Source: Vibrio sp. S17_S38
GTDB lineage: Bacteria; Pseudomonadota; Gammaproteobacteria; Enterobacterales; Vibrionaceae
Length of the DNA stretch: 64,000 nucleotides
Direction of reading: 5' to 3'
Assembly (NCBI RefSeq): GCF_014694375.1
Contig: NZ_JAAUWW010000019.1
Coordinates: forward strand, 16,380 to 80,379
Position numbers and translations under genes: made by a program. The notes beneath the pieces were generated by a model. It saw only the letters and a program-made list of their open reading frames with translations, did not search any database and was not told the origin of the DNA. Positions within the stretch are counted from its first letter, which is position 1; each line of letters opens with the position of its first letter. Positions 29,707 to 39,448 of the stretch are shown here, piece after piece.

Positions 29707-30792
29707 ATGATGCAATCAGACCACAATGGAGCACTAGCTGCCGCGATTCTCGGTAATCTCGTGACTGCCACTTTTCTATTAGATGAAAAACTGATCATTC
29801 ATTACGCCAACCCTTCGGCTGAACAATTATTTTCTCAAAGCGTAAAACGATTACAGGGCACACCGCTCTCTCAGCTTATCCAACACGCCTCAATGGACTT
29901 AGCGCTTTTTACCCAGCCATTACAAAGTGGTCAAAGCATTACCGACAGCGATGTCACCTTTGTCATTAACGCCAAGCCTATGATGCTTGAAGTTACGGTT
30001 AGCCCTTTATCACTCCAAGGTACACAATTTGATAAAAATCTAATGCTATTGGTTGAAGTTAGGAAAATAGATTCTCAACGCAGACTTAGCCAAGAACTCA
30101 ATCAACACGCTCAACAGCAAGCGGCAAAACTATTGGTTCGAGGACTTGCTCATGAAATTAAGAATCCTCTCGGGGGGTTACGCGGCGCGGCACAATTACT
30201 TGGCCGTATGTTGCCAGATCCCAATTTAAACGAATACACCCAAATTATTATTGAGCAAGCCGATCGTCTACGAGCTCTAGTTGACCGCTTACTAGGCCCT
30301 CAAAAACCAGGAAAGAAATCCTCTGAAAACTTACATCTAGTCATAGAGAAAGCCCGTCAGTTGGTGGAATTAGAATTTGGTAGCCAAGTTGTCATTGAGC
30401 GAGATTATGATCCTAGCATGCCACCTATCCTGATGGATGCAGATCAAGTCGAGCAAGCTTTCCTTAACATCACCAGTAATGCCGCTCAGATTTTAGCTCA
30501 GCAACCAGATGGCAAGATCACGATTCGTACTCGCACCGTCTATCAAGCCAATATTCATGGTCAACGACATAAACTGGTGGCTCGAATTGAAATTATGGAC
30601 AACGGACCGGGGATCCCAACCGAACTACAAGATACCTTGTTTTATCCAATGGTCAGTGGTCGAGAAGGTGGTACAGGCTTAGGGCTATCTATTTCACAAA
30701 ATATAATCGACCAGCACCAAGGTAAAATCGACGTTGAGAGCTGGCCCGGACACACCATTTTTAGTATTTATTTACCGATTCAAAGTGCGTAA
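29707..30792 (+). CDS. glnL: Nitrogen sensor kinase GlnL (NtrB)
   Basis: The 361-residue cytosolic kinase phosphorylates GlnG when nitrogen is scarce and, when bound by PII, drives its dephosphorylation. It has a PAS domain (about 12-115), a HisKA domain with the phospho-acceptor His149 (LAHEIKNPLGG), and an ATPase domain with the N box (ITSNAAQIL), DNGPGIP and GTGLGLSIS. The start is the first of two adjacent ATG codons, with AAAGG upstream. It lies 62 bp ahead of glnG. Confidence 0.97.
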   Translation: MMQSDHNGALAAAILGNLVTATFLLDEKLIIHYANPSAEQLFSQSVKRLQGTPLSQLIQHASMDLALFTQPLQSGQSITDSDVTFVINAKPMMLEVTVSPLSLQGTQFDKNLMLLVEVRKIDSQRRLSQELNQHAQQQAAKLLVRGLAHEIKNPLGGLRGAAQLLGRMLPDPNLNEYTQIIIEQADRLRALVDRLLGPQKPGKKSSENLHLVIEKARQLVELEFGSQVVIERDYDPSMPPILMDADQVEQAFLNITSNAAQILAQQPDGKITIRTRTVYQANIHGQRHKLVARIEIMDNGPGIPTELQDTLFYPMVSGREGGTGLGLSISQNIIDQHQGKIDVESWPGHTIFSIYLPIQSA

Positions 30793-30854
30793 TTACTACG
30801 CGTTTATCCCATTTAAATGGATATATTATCGGAACTTGCAAAGGGAATTAGGAC

Positions 30855-32267
30855 ATGAGTAAAGGATTCGTATGGGTCGTCGATGACGATAGTTCTATCC
30901 GCTGGGTATTAGAGAAAACATTATCTTCTGCCAACATCCAATGTGAAACATTCGCAGATGCAGAAAGTGTCATTTCCTCCCTAGAAAGAGAAACGCCAGA
31001 TGTGCTTATCTCTGATATTCGCATGCCAGGCATGGATGGATTGACATTACTCAAACAGCTCCAGAATAGCTACCCAAATTTACCCGTAATTATTATGACG
31101 GCACACTCAGATCTAGATGCTGCCGTAAATGCGTATCAAAAAGGCGCTTTTGAATACATTCCGAAACCTTTTGATATTGATGAAACCTTAACTCTGGTTG
31201 AACGTGCAATTGCGCATAGCCATGAACAGCGTACCGATAATATCCAGGAAAATCGTATCCAAGATGTAACACCGGAGATATTAGGTGAAGCACCCGCGAT
31301 GCAAGAGGTATTTAGAGCTATTGGACGTTTATCTCGCTCCTCGATTTCTGTTCTTATTAATGGTGAATCAGGTACGGGGAAAGAGCTTGTTGCTCATGCA
31401 CTCCATCGCCATAGCCCCCGTTCAAAACAACCTTTTATCGCCCTTAATATGGCCGCAATTCCAAAAGATTTAATTGAATCTGAACTATTTGGCCATGAAA
31501 AAGGCGCGTTTACTGGTGCGAATGCGGTGAGGCAAGGTCGATTTGAACAAGCGAATGGCGGCACTCTTTTCTTAGATGAAATTGGAGATATGCCTTTAGA
31601 TATTCAAACTCGATTATTGCGAGTATTAGCGGATGGGCAATTTTATCGTGTCGGGGGGCACGCGCCTGTCAGTGTTGATGTTCGCATTATTGCTGCCACC
31701 CATCAAAATCTAGAAAAACTGGTCAATCAAGGCGGATTTAGAGAAGATTTATTCCATCGGTTAAATGTTATCCGAGTCCATATACCAGCATTAAGAGAGC
31801 GCCGCCAAGATATAGAAAAACTCGCTGCACATTTTTTGTCTCGCGCAGCAAAAGAGCTCGCGGTTGATGCTAAGTCTTTGCACTCAACAACAGTAGAAGC
31901 CCTAAACCGACTACCTTGGCCTGGTAATGTGCGTCAATTAGAAAATATTTGTCGCTGGTTAACGGTGATGGCAAGCGGTAGTGAGGTTTTACCCGCAGAT
32001 TTACCCAATGAACTGGTGAGCGAAAAAAATAAAAACCTCACGGCAAACACTCAACAAGGATCGTGGCAAGAACAGTTAGAATCTTGGGCGCAACAAGCTT
32101 TAGCTTCTGGCGAATCAGACCTCCTGGCCATGGCTCAACCAGAGTTTGAACGCATTTTATTACAAACGGCGTTAACCCATACTAACGGGCATAAACAAGA
32201 TGCTGCTAAGTTATTAGGCTGGGGACGAAATACTCTCACAAGAAAATTAAAAGAACTTCCTCTTTAA
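30855..32267 (+). CDS. glnG: Nitrogen response regulator GlnG (NtrC)
   Basis: The 470-residue sigma54 activator has a receiver domain with phospho-acceptor Asp54 (LISDIRMPGMDG), a central AAA+ domain (Walker A GESGTGKE near 169-176, the sigma54-contact loop ESELFGHEKGAFTGA) and a C-terminal Fis-type helix-turn-helix (QDAAKLLGWGRNTLTRKLKEL). Phosphorylated GlnG activates glnA and other nitrogen genes. Likely target sites lie upstream of glnA and glnL in this window. Length equals E. coli NtrC (469) within one residue. Confidence 0.98.
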   Translation: MSKGFVWVVDDDSSIRWVLEKTLSSANIQCETFADAESVISSLERETPDVLISDIRMPGMDGLTLLKQLQNSYPNLPVIIMTAHSDLDAAVNAYQKGAFEYIPKPFDIDETLTLVERAIAHSHEQRTDNIQENRIQDVTPEILGEAPAMQEVFRAIGRLSRSSISVLINGESGTGKELVAHALHRHSPRSKQPFIALNMAAIPKDLIESELFGHEKGAFTGANAVRQGRFEQANGGTLFLDEIGDMPLDIQTRLLRVLADGQFYRVGGHAPVSVDVRIIAATHQNLEKLVNQGGFREDLFHRLNVIRVHIPALRERRQDIEKLAAHFLSRAAKELAVDAKSLHSTTVEALNRLPWPGNVRQLENICRWLTVMASGSEVLPADLPNELVSEKNKNLTANTQQGSWQEQLESWAQQALASGESDLLAMAQPEFERILLQTALTHTNGHKQDAAKLLGWGRNTLTRKLKELPL

Positions 32268-32563
32268 TACCCTTACGATCTGATGACTCATCTTGTGTGA
32301 TCAGGTCGTACTGATACGATGCTTTTAACTGCACGACTAAATTTAAAAGATTGAATTAAAAATGAAGAAGGCCTTCGACTTACTTATTCTGCTATTTAAT
32401 AACTAAAAATTTATTACACAGATTAAATTAAGATGCCTGCAGATTAAAAGATAATTGAGAGATCATAAAGTGAAGTGAATACATATGAGAAATGGTAGAT
32501 TCAGACATTGAAGACCAATAAATAAAATCATTATAAAACAATAGACTACATTTACTTTAGGGC

Positions 32564-32670
32564 AAAAAAAACGCCTCAATCAAAAACTGACTGAGGCGGC
32601 TTAAACAGCCTAATCCAATAACGTGAAACAAAAGGTCTAAAAGATAGAACATCTTACCTTTGTACCCTAC
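32564..32670 (-). ncRNA. spf: Spot 42 small RNA
   Basis: Read on the minus strand, the RNA starts GUAGGGUACAAAGGUAAGAU and closely follows E. coli Spot 42 over its whole length, including the three unpaired target-binding regions and a terminator stem (CGCCTCAGTC / GATTGAGGCG) with eight U. It is about 107 nt. A promoter fits: TTTGAA (32700-32705), 17-bp spacer, TAAATT (32677-32682). Spot 42 works with Hfq to repress secondary carbon and central-metabolism genes and is itself repressed by cAMP-CRP. As in E. coli it lies just downstream of polA. Its embedded SpfP-like frame has lost its stop codon. Confidence 0.95.
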
Positions 32671-32783
32671 CCATTTAATTTACCGTAATTATGATTATTT
32701 TCAAAGTTATTTTTGTTCTTTTTTTTCACCCTCGTTATTAAAACAACAAGAAAATAAATACATCATTACTTTATTTTAAGTTC

Positions 32784-32808
32784 AAAAAAGCCATCTCGAA
32801 AGATGGCT
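32784..32808 (-). terminator. Terminator of polA
   Basis: An 8-bp stem (32789-32796 with 32801-32808, CGAA loop on the plus strand) is followed on the minus strand by six U. It separates polA from spf. Confidence 0.88.
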
Positions 32809-32859
32809 ATAAATTTCATACCACAATTAATATACCGTACAATAGGCTATCTATATAGG

Positions 32860-35673
32860 TTAATGAGCCTGATCCCAATTATCTCCGTGATCAAACTCCG
32901 CCACTAATGGCACTTTAAGCTCAACCGCTGACTCCATTAATTGTTGTATTTTTATTTCAATCCTTGCTAATTCACTTTCTTTAATTTCGAATACCAATTC
33001 ATCGTGAACTTGCATCAACAGCTTAACATCACCGTTACCTTCATCATCAATCCATTTTGCAACTATTAACATCGCCTTTTTAATGATGTCTGCTGCTGTT
33101 CCTTGCATTGGTGCATTGATTGCCGCTCGTTCAGCGCCTTTACGGCGCATGCCATTGCTCGATTTGATTTCAGGTAAGTGTAAGCGGCGTCCTAAGATCG
33201 TTTCAACATAGCCTTGTTGCATTGCTTGTGAGCGAGTGTCTTCCATATATTGCATTACACCTGGATAACGCTCGAAATACACATCCATATATTGCTGAGC
33301 TTCACCGCGAGAAATGCCTAATTGTTTCGCAAGGCCAAAAGCACTCATACCATAAATAAGGCCGAAGTTAACGGCTTTAGCACGGCGACGTTGCTCTGAA
33401 GTCACTTGTTCAATATCAACGCCCATCACTTCAGCGGCAGTAGCAGAGTGAATATCTTTTCCTTGAGCAAACGCTTCAAGTAATGCTTTATCACCAGAAA
33501 GATGAGCCATGATACGCAATTCAATTTGGGAGTAATCGACAGCCAAAATTTTCCAACCATGTGGTGCAATAAAGGCTTGGCGAATACGACGTCCTTCTTC
33601 ATTACGAATAGGAATATTTTGTAGATTTGGATCTGTCGAAGATAAACGACCTGTCGCCGTCACCGCTTGATGATATGAAGTATGCACTCGACCCGTCTGT
33701 GGATTGATCATTTTCGGCAATTTATCGGTATAAGTTGTTTTTAGTTTCGCAAGGCCACGATGTTCTAAAATCAACTTAGGTAGCGGGTAATCAAAGGCTA
33801 ATTCTTGCAACACCTCTTCATTAGTTGAAGGGGCCCCAGATGGCGTTTTCTTCACCACAGGCAAGCCCATTTTTTCAAATAAGATCGCTTGTAATTGCTT
33901 TGGTGAGCTTAGGTTAAACTCTTGCTCTGCTACTTCAAATACTTTTAATTGCAGCTCGTCTAATCGAGCAGCGATTTCTTGTGATTGAGCATTAAGCAGC
34001 ATGTCATCAATCATTACACCAGTGCGTTCAATTTTAGAAATCACAGGGATTAATGGCACTTCAATATCTTTATAAATAGAAAGCAGCTTTTCATCTTGCT
34101 CTAATGCGGCTTGTAGTCGATTGTGCAAACGCAGTGTTACATCAGCATCTTCAGCCGCATAAGGGCCACATTCTTCAATCGATAATTGATTAAACGTGAG
34201 TTGTTTTTTGCCTTTTCCGGCCAATGACTCAAACGAAATACAGCTGTGTTGTAGAAAGCGTAATGCCAAACTATCCATATCATGTTTGCCACCAACGCTA
34301 TTAAACACGTAAGAGGCCAACATGGTATCAAACTCAATACCTTGCATTTCAATATTGTAACGCGCTAATACGCTCGCATCGTATTTTAAGTTCTGCCCTA
34401 CTTTGGCTTGCTTTGGATCTTCGAGGATCGGTTTAAGTTGATCTAACACCCAATCTCGATCAAGTTGCTCTGGTGCATCTAAATAATCATGAGCAACGGG
34501 TACATAAGCCGCCACGCCTTCTTCTACCGCAAAAGATAAACCAACTAAATTTGCCACCATGTAATCAAGGCTGTCTGTTTCAGTATCAAAAGCAAACACC
34601 TTTGAGGCTTTAAGCTTATCTAACCACTCTAGAAAAATATCTTTGTCGAAAATAGTCTCATAAGCACTGCGATCAATATTGGCAGGACTCATATCCACTT
34701 CTAATTCATCCGCCGTAGTAGTCGCATTCATTTTAGTATTTTCTTTTGCTACGGCTTTAGCACCATCGATGGCTGCAATTTTTCCATCACCACCTTCAAG
34801 TAATTCATTGAGCCAAGATTTGAAGGTCATTTCACCGAACAGTTGGATCAATTCATCTTTATTTGGTTCAGATTTGCATAAACTTTCAGGCGTACAGTCC
34901 AACTCTACATCGAGTTTAATCGTGGCAAGCAGATAAGACATATCGGCATTGGCTTTATTTTCTTCTAATTTTTTCGCCATGGTTTTTGAACCACGAAATG
35001 ATAAATCAGCGATTTTATCTAAGTTTTGATAAATACTTTCCAGATTGCCTAACCCTTGCAACAACGCAACAGCTGTCTTATTCCCTACGCCAGGTACGCC
35101 AGGAATGTTATCCACTTTATCGCCCATCAAAGCTAAATAATCGATAATCAGCTCTGGTGGTAATTCAAATTTCTCGATCACCCCTTCTCGATCCATCACC
35201 ACATTGGTCATGGTATTAATCAAGGTCACGTTATCATCAACCAATTGCGCCATATCTTTATCACCGGTGCTGATCAATACCGGCATTCCCATTTTAGAGG
35301 CTTGCGTGGCTAAAGTGCCAATCACGTCATCGGCTTCAACGCCTGGTACGCAAATCAATGGTAGGCCCATCGCTCGGATAATATTATGCAAAGGTTCAAT
35401 TTGATCGCGCAGTTCATGCGGCATTGATGGACGATTCGCTTTATATTCCGAATACATATCATCACGGAACGTTTTTCCTTTCGCATCAAAAATGACAACA
35501 AAACGATCCGAAGAAAACTGGCGCATCATGCTACGAAGCATATTTACAACACCGTACACAGCATTAGTTTGGATCTTGCCGTTGGTCATACTTTCAGGGT
35601 AAGCATGAAAAGCACGATAAAGATAAGAAGAACCGTCGATTAAAATTAGAGAGTTGTCAGCAATTGTTGCCAT
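32860..35673 (-). CDS. polA: DNA polymerase I
   Basis: The 937-residue enzyme fills gaps and removes RNA primers. It has a 5'-nuclease domain (about 1-300; [21 protein letters not shown]), a 3'-5' exonuclease domain with all three motifs ([34 protein letters not shown]) and a polymerase domain with motif A ([17 protein letters not shown]), motif B ([19 protein letters not shown]) and motif C ([10 protein letters not shown]). All catalytic acidic residues are present. Length is slightly above E. coli Pol I (928). It is followed by spf and preceded, on the same strand, by ryhB. Confidence 0.98.
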   Translation of the reverse strand: MATIADNSLILIDGSSYLYRAFHAYPESMTNGKIQTNAVYGVVNMLRSMMRQFSSDRFVVIFDAKGKTFRDDMYSEYKANRPSMPHELRDQIEPLHNIIRAMGLPLICVPGVEADDVIGTLATQASKMGMPVLISTGDKDMAQLVDDNVTLINTMTNVVMDREGVIEKFELPPELIIDYLALMGDKVDNIPGVPGVGNKTAVALLQGLGNLESIYQNLDKIADLSFRGSKTMAKKLEENKANADMSYLLATIKLDVELDCTPESLCKSEPNKDELIQLFGEMTFKSWLNELLEGGDGKIAAIDGAKAVAKENTKMNATTTADELEVDMSPANIDRSAYETIFDKDIFLEWLDKLKASKVFAFDTETDSLDYMVANLVGLSFAVEEGVAAYVPVAHDYLDAPEQLDRDWVLDQLKPILEDPKQAKVGQNLKYDASVLARYNIEMQGIEFDTMLASYVFNSVGGKHDMDSLALRFLQHSCISFESLAGKGKKQLTFNQLSIEECGPYAAEDADVTLRLHNRLQAALEQDEKLLSIYKDIEVPLIPVISKIERTGVMIDDMLLNAQSQEIAARLDELQLKVFEVAEQEFNLSSPKQLQAILFEKMGLPVVKKTPSGAPSTNEEVLQELAFDYPLPKLILEHRGLAKLKTTYTDKLPKMINPQTGRVHTSYHQAVTATGRLSSTDPNLQNIPIRNEEGRRIRQAFIAPHGWKILAVDYSQIELRIMAHLSGDKALLEAFAQGKDIHSATAAEVMGVDIEQVTSEQRRRAKAVNFGLIYGMSAFGLAKQLGISRGEAQQYMDVYFERYPGVMQYMEDTRSQAMQQGYVETILGRRLHLPEIKSSNGMRRKGAERAAINAPMQGTAADIIKKAMLIVAKWIDDEGNGDVKLLMQVHDELVFEIKESELARIEIKIQQLMESAVELKVPLVAEFDHGDNWDQAH

Positions 35674-36038
35674 AGTGTTTGATATCCAAGCAAGATGATA
35701 AACAGAGAATAGCTATAGGATGCCACGTCTGTGTGTTGGGATCTATCTGAGGAGACGCTTTATCTGAGTTCTCTCTATACTCAAAATATTTATGGTTACT
35801 CGTATCGAAACAACCTTCTGTGGATAACTTTGTTGTTAACTTTTTTACCATCGGTTTGTCAATGTCAAGATCTTTACATTATTTATTATAAAATGATTTA
35901 ATTACAAATACTTAAAGTAAATCGGATCATGACAACCCAAAACATAACCTCTGGATCCTTTGTGGAAAACCTTTGATCTAAAATGAATATATATAAATTT
36001 AAAGATAAGTAAGAGCTACCCCCCTGTAATTCTCAAGC

Positions 36039-36188
36039 AAAAAAAAGGCTAACTCTGATGAGTTAGCCACGAGAATCAATACCTTGGTATTTTCTCTAAA
36101 TACACTGGAAGCAATGTGAGCAATGTCGTGTCAAAAGATTAAAAGCTGGCCTCGTTTGGGTGAGAACCAAATTCCTATTCCCTTCGAC
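36039..36188 (-). ncRNA. ryhB: RyhB iron-responsive small RNA
   Basis: The minus strand carries the RyhB core ACGACATTGCTCACATTGC plus TTCCAGT (plus-strand 36101-36131), nearly identical to E. coli RyhB, and ends in a 9-bp terminator stem (36047-36055 with 36060-36068) with eight U. Upstream are TTGACT (36218-36223), a 16-bp spacer and TATTAT, overlapped by a Fur box. The predicted length is about 150 nt, longer than the 90-nt E. coli form, with a long 5' extension as in Vibrio RyhB. RyhB with Hfq silences iron-using proteins in iron starvation. The 5' end is inferred from the promoter. Confidence 0.93.
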
Positions 36189-36194
36189 ACGGTT

Positions 36195-36213
36195 AATAAT
36201 AATGATTCTCATT
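36195..36213 (-). promoter_or_regulatory. Fur box of ryhB
   Basis: The 19-bp site AATGAGAATCATTATTATT (minus strand) matches a Fur consensus form, AATGATAATCATTATCATT, at 17 of 19 positions. It overlaps the predicted -10 element of ryhB, so Fur-Fe2+ would block transcription. Confidence 0.9.
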
Positions 36214-36298
36214 ACATAGTCAACATCTAAATGAGAAAAAGTCTCATTTAATTTTAAGGTGTTTTATATTTACTTATAAAACATAAGCTTGATGGTAA

Positions 36299-37339
36299 TC
36301 ATACAATCGGTGTCATACCATATAGGTTCGATTGAAGCATAACGATGCTCATTAAAATCAAAAGTACACCAGCCAATAATCGTAAACCTAATATACCCAA
36401 CTCGAATATTGGCGCATTATATTGTAAATAACGTTGAGCCAATTTTTTCCCAGAGACCGCCATTAAAGCAATCACCGAGGTCGTTAATGCCGTTCCAGCC
36501 GCCATAACAAATGCACTCACCATTCCCAACCAATACAAACCAATCACCTGAGAAAAGAGCAGCATCATGATCGCGCCGCTACATGGGCGAATACCAATGC
36601 TGAAAATAATATTGAAATAGTCTTTAGCACTCGACGCTTGGTTCATTTCATCGGCATTGGCGAAGTGCTTATGTCCACATCCACAATGATCATCGTGCAC
36701 ATGATCTAATTTAGTCTTGTTTAATGCCAACGATCGAATTGATCCCATCTGGTGAGTAGCAGTTAATGGCTGTATATTAATCACTTCAAACTGAGGTGTT
36801 TGTGCTGCTGATCTACGTTTTTTCCAGAGCAGTTTTAACGTAGAGAAGATAATTAACCCTCCCAGTAGCGCCACTGTCCAATAACTCACTTGGATCAGCG
36901 TTTCCACTTTAGCGTTAACTTGACGCATAGACGATTCAAAGATAAACAACATGGCAGACACCAAAATTATTGCTACCACCGCCTGCATTGCCGCTGAAAC
37001 AATCGTTAACCACAAACTGGTTTTGACTTTGGTTGGATAAATAGACACATAAGTCGTCACAATCACTTTGCCATGCCCTGGCCCTAATGAGTGCAATGCT
37101 CCATAAATAAAGCTCAGTCCCACCAAATAAAGCATTGCGCCTTGATTGTGATCTTTCGCTTCATAAAGAAGATCGGTTAATTGACTATTAATATCACGCT
37201 GCCACTGAGCACTATAGATAATAATACTTGGCCATAAAGACCATAATCCCCATCCCAAAAGGCTGGCGCAGAGCATGACCAAAACAAGTTTGATTCGGTA
37301 ATGGTTCGTAATATTGATGTTTTGAGTAACAGAAGTCAT
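36299..37339 (-). CDS. NicO-family nickel/cobalt (metal) permease
   Basis: The 346-residue inner-membrane protein has about seven helices. It carries the NicO signature HSLGPGHGK (83-91), a second motif GIRPCSGAIMM, and a His/Cys-rich loop at 213-225 (HVHDDHCGCGHKH) that probably binds metal. NicO permeases move Ni2+ or Co2+; those paired with DUF1007 proteins may instead serve zinc or other metals, so the substrate is open. It is 22 bp downstream of the DUF1007 gene and certainly co-transcribed. Confidence 0.85.
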   Translation of the reverse strand: MTSVTQNINITNHYRIKLVLVMLCASLLGWGLWSLWPSIIIYSAQWQRDINSQLTDLLYEAKDHNQGAMLYLVGLSFIYGALHSLGPGHGKVIVTTYVSIYPTKVKTSLWLTIVSAAMQAVVAIILVSAMLFIFESSMRQVNAKVETLIQVSYWTVALLGGLIIFSTLKLLWKKRRSAAQTPQFEVINIQPLTATHQMGSIRSLALNKTKLDHVHDDHCGCGHKHFANADEMNQASSAKDYFNIIFSIGIRPCSGAIMMLLFSQVIGLYWLGMVSAFVMAAGTALTTSVIALMAVSGKKLAQRYLQYNAPIFELGILGLRLLAGVLLILMSIVMLQSNLYGMTPIV

Positions 37340-37361
37340 GAACTCGATCTCAGGCTAATAT

Positions 37362-38039
37362 TTATTGGCAATTTAAGGTGGCTTTTTGAGTAAACAATTG
37401 CCCTAATTCATAGTCAGGATCCGCATCGGCGGGTAATGACATAGCATAAGTGACTTGCTTTGAACTTGGTTTCGGCTGGATCAAATCCACTTTACAATAA
37501 GATTTGAGAGATTCCGAAAGCTCAATATCTTTCTTATCCTTCCAATACATATCAATATAATAGGTGTGATCATAAATCGATAAACTCAGATCTTTAGTAT
37601 TCAATGGTAGAGGTTGATCAAGCTCTAAATCAAAACTGAAAATCAGTTTACCTTTAACTAAAGCCAAGGTTGAATCGGTTACCTCTTTATATCGAATCGG
37701 AGTATCACCTTGATAGAAATAGGTAAAGTAATGCTCGTTTAGCATATTTTTGATAATCGAATCCGATACCTTTTGCAGCGTTTCTTCTTTGTACTGTGGT
37801 GACATATCTTCACCATCAAGAGTATAAGTCGATGTCATAGCATCAAACGTCCACTCCATTTTCAAACCCGTAATCGCATTTTTATCACCTTCAATCATGG
37901 TTTTAGTTACAATCCAAGAATGAGGATGGGCGGTGGCGGATTGAGAAAAAAGGCCAATCAAAACAGCCAATATCACAGTAATATTGAGTCGTTTAAAGAA
38001 AAAATAGCGTGGTTTATTGATAGCGATAACAGATAACAT
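37362..38039 (-). CDS. DUF1007 family exported protein
   Basis: The 225-residue protein has a signal peptide ending near SATA/HPHSWI. The new N-terminus HPHSW is the DUF1007 hallmark and is a likely metal ligand. The rest is a beta-rich periplasmic domain (LKMEWTFDAMTSTYTLDGED). DUF1007 proteins nearly always pair with a NicO permease and are thought to deliver metal to it. The next gene upstream (yhhQ) has its own terminator, so this pair has a separate promoter. I found no clear Zur or Fur site in the 55-bp leader. Confidence 0.87.
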   Translation of the reverse strand: MLSVIAINKPRYFFFKRLNITVILAVLIGLFSQSATAHPHSWIVTKTMIEGDKNAITGLKMEWTFDAMTSTYTLDGEDMSPQYKEETLQKVSDSIIKNMLNEHYFTYFYQGDTPIRYKEVTDSTLALVKGKLIFSFDLELDQPLPLNTKDLSLSIYDHTYYIDMYWKDKKDIELSESLKSYCKVDLIQPKPSSKQVTYAMSLPADADPDYELGQLFTQKATLNCQ

Positions 38040-38094
38040 GAGCGGTTTTCTCTTTAGGTTAAAAAGCTAGGCTAGATTAAAGGAAAATAAGCAT

Positions 38095-38120
38095 AAAAAA
38101 AACCAAGATCGAAATCTTGG
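38095..38120 (-). terminator. Terminator of yhhQ
   Basis: A 7-bp stem with a UUCG loop on the minus strand (38103-38109 with 38114-38120) is followed by eight U. It ends the yhhQ transcript before the DUF1007-NicO pair. Confidence 0.88.
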
Positions 38121-38239
38121 CTTCTTAGCTTTGTTACTAATCATGATATACCCGTCTTGCTTAAGGTATAAAGGCAAATCACCATCTTGATTAGCTTAGT
38201 ACTATATTTACTAATTTTATTCGTAACTTACCAAGATTA

Positions 38240-38953
38240 TTATTTATTTACTGCTGTGAGCTTTTTCATTAAGTAATTAAGTAATACGCCATACATTGGT
38301 ACAAATAAACCCAAACTAATGACCAATTTAACGCTGTAATCCACTAAAGCGATTTCTGTCCAGTGTTGCGCCATAAATACATCAGTACTCATATAAAACG
38401 CTATCGAGAAGAAAGCTAAAGTATCTAATGCATTGCCAAACAAGGTTGAGCTGGTTGGTGCTACCCACCATTGCTTCATTTGGCGCAAGTGATTAAACAC
38501 ATGAATATCCATAATTTGGCCGAGTAAATACGCCATAAAACTCGCAATCGCAATACGGGCAACAAACAGATTAAACACGGCTAATTGCGCCACACCTTGA
38601 AAACTGCCTTGGAAAAATAAGACTGACAAAACATATGAAATGGCTAAGGCCGGTAACATCACCCAAAAGATGATCCGTCTTGCCATACCAGCACCAAAAA
38701 TACGCACCGTTAAATCAGTGGCCAAGAAAATAAATGGGAAGGTAAATGCACCCCAAGTGGTGTGTAAACCAAATAAGGTAAACGGGATCTGCACCAAATA
38801 GTTACTCGATGCGATGATAATAAGGTGGAAAATCACCAACCAAAATAAGGCTTTATTATTCTCTTTGAGAGAACTTTGGGTTGCCGTATGTTGTGATGAA
38901 AATTGTTGCACAGGCGAAAGTGCCGCCTGTTGAGCAGAATTATTGTTCGTCAT
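38240..38953 (-). CDS. yhhQ: Queuosine precursor transporter YhhQ (VUT family)
   Basis: The 237-residue membrane protein has about six helices and matches E. coli YhhQ closely (FPFIFLATDLTVRIFGAGMARRI in short, FNLFVARIAIASFMAYLLGQ, APTSSTLFGNALDTLAFF). YhhQ imports preQ0/preQ1, the 7-deazaguanine precursors of queuosine in tRNA. The N-terminal 30 residues are polar and poorly conserved. The binding site (AAAGG) lies in the 3' tail of a predicted preQ1-I riboswitch, so translation should fall when precursor is plentiful. Confidence 0.95.
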   Translation of the reverse strand: MTNNNSAQQAALSPVQQFSSQHTATQSSLKENNKALFWLVIFHLIIIASSNYLVQIPFTLFGLHTTWGAFTFPFIFLATDLTVRIFGAGMARRIIFWVMLPALAISYVLSVLFFQGSFQGVAQLAVFNLFVARIAIASFMAYLLGQIMDIHVFNHLRQMKQWWVAPTSSTLFGNALDTLAFFSIAFYMSTDVFMAQHWTEIALVDYSVKLVISLGLFVPMYGVLLNYLMKKLTAVNK

Positions 38954-38960
38954 ATTGTGA

Positions 38961-38996
38961 CCTTTTTTTAATGTATGGGGGCGAGGGAACCCATAA
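38961..38996 (-). promoter_or_regulatory. Probable preQ1-I riboswitch controlling yhhQ
   Basis: Minus strand: a 6-bp stem (38990-38995 with 38974-38979, TATGGG/CCCATA) encloses a 10-nt C-rich loop (TTCCCTCGCC), then an A-rich tail (CATTAAAAAAAGG). CCU in the loop can pair with AGG at the tail end to make the H-type pseudoknot of preQ1-I aptamers. That AGG is the Shine-Dalgarno sequence of yhhQ, 8 bp before the ATG. Architecture, size (about 35 nt) and the downstream gene all fit a translational off-switch. It was judged by eye; no covariance model was run. Confidence 0.7.
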
Positions 38997-39140
38997 TTCA
39001 GTTATTATAAATACAGTTGATAACCTGACTTTTCAGTCAAGCCGTCTTAAAAGCCGTGCGATTATACCGAAATCAAATGACGCTGCAAGTGTTCGCTTTT
39101 CACACAAACACTTGTTTATTGAAACCATGATGGGCATTTC

Positions 39141-39446
39141 TTATCCAATGCCGATCGCAAACAACTTAGTCAAATATTGTAATTCTTCATGACCTTGTTG
39201 CGGTGATAAAGCTTCAATCCACATGGTTTCTGAGTAATGCTCCGCGCGTAAAAATAGCTGACAGCCTTCAAAATCAATCAGCCAAGAGTGCAAATCCGCA
39301 TCACTTTGTTGATCAACAATCGAAGCCGATAATATTGATATCAATCTTTGACCTAAAGGCGGATAAGAATCAAAATCAAAACTCGGATTCACTAAAATAA
39401 TACGCCCTGCTTCGGCGTCAAATTCGCGCAAACTAAACATCGCCAT
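39141..39446 (-). CDS. Small conserved protein, DUF3630-like
   Basis: The 101-residue soluble protein has no signal peptide or membrane segment. It is aromatic and acidic, with FEGCQLFLRAEHYSETMWIEAL in the middle. It resembles the short DUF3630 proteins found beside recQ in Vibrio; this family name is from memory and moderate in certainty. It starts 2 bp after the recQ stop, so it is translated from the recQ message. Function is unknown. Confidence 0.72.
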   Translation of the reverse strand: MAMFSLREFDAEAGRIILVNPSFDFDSYPPLGQRLISILSASIVDQQSDADLHSWLIDFEGCQLFLRAEHYSETMWIEALSPQQGHEELQYLTKLFAIGIG

Positions 39447-39448
39447 GC

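Noticed and set aside
35819..35827. DnaA-box-like TGTGGATAA upstream of polA
   Set aside because: A single site without clustering; not evidence for an origin or DnaA control.
35657..35851. 64-codon minus-strand frame overlapping the polA start
   Set aside because: Its end overlaps polA coding sequence in another frame and it has no binding site.
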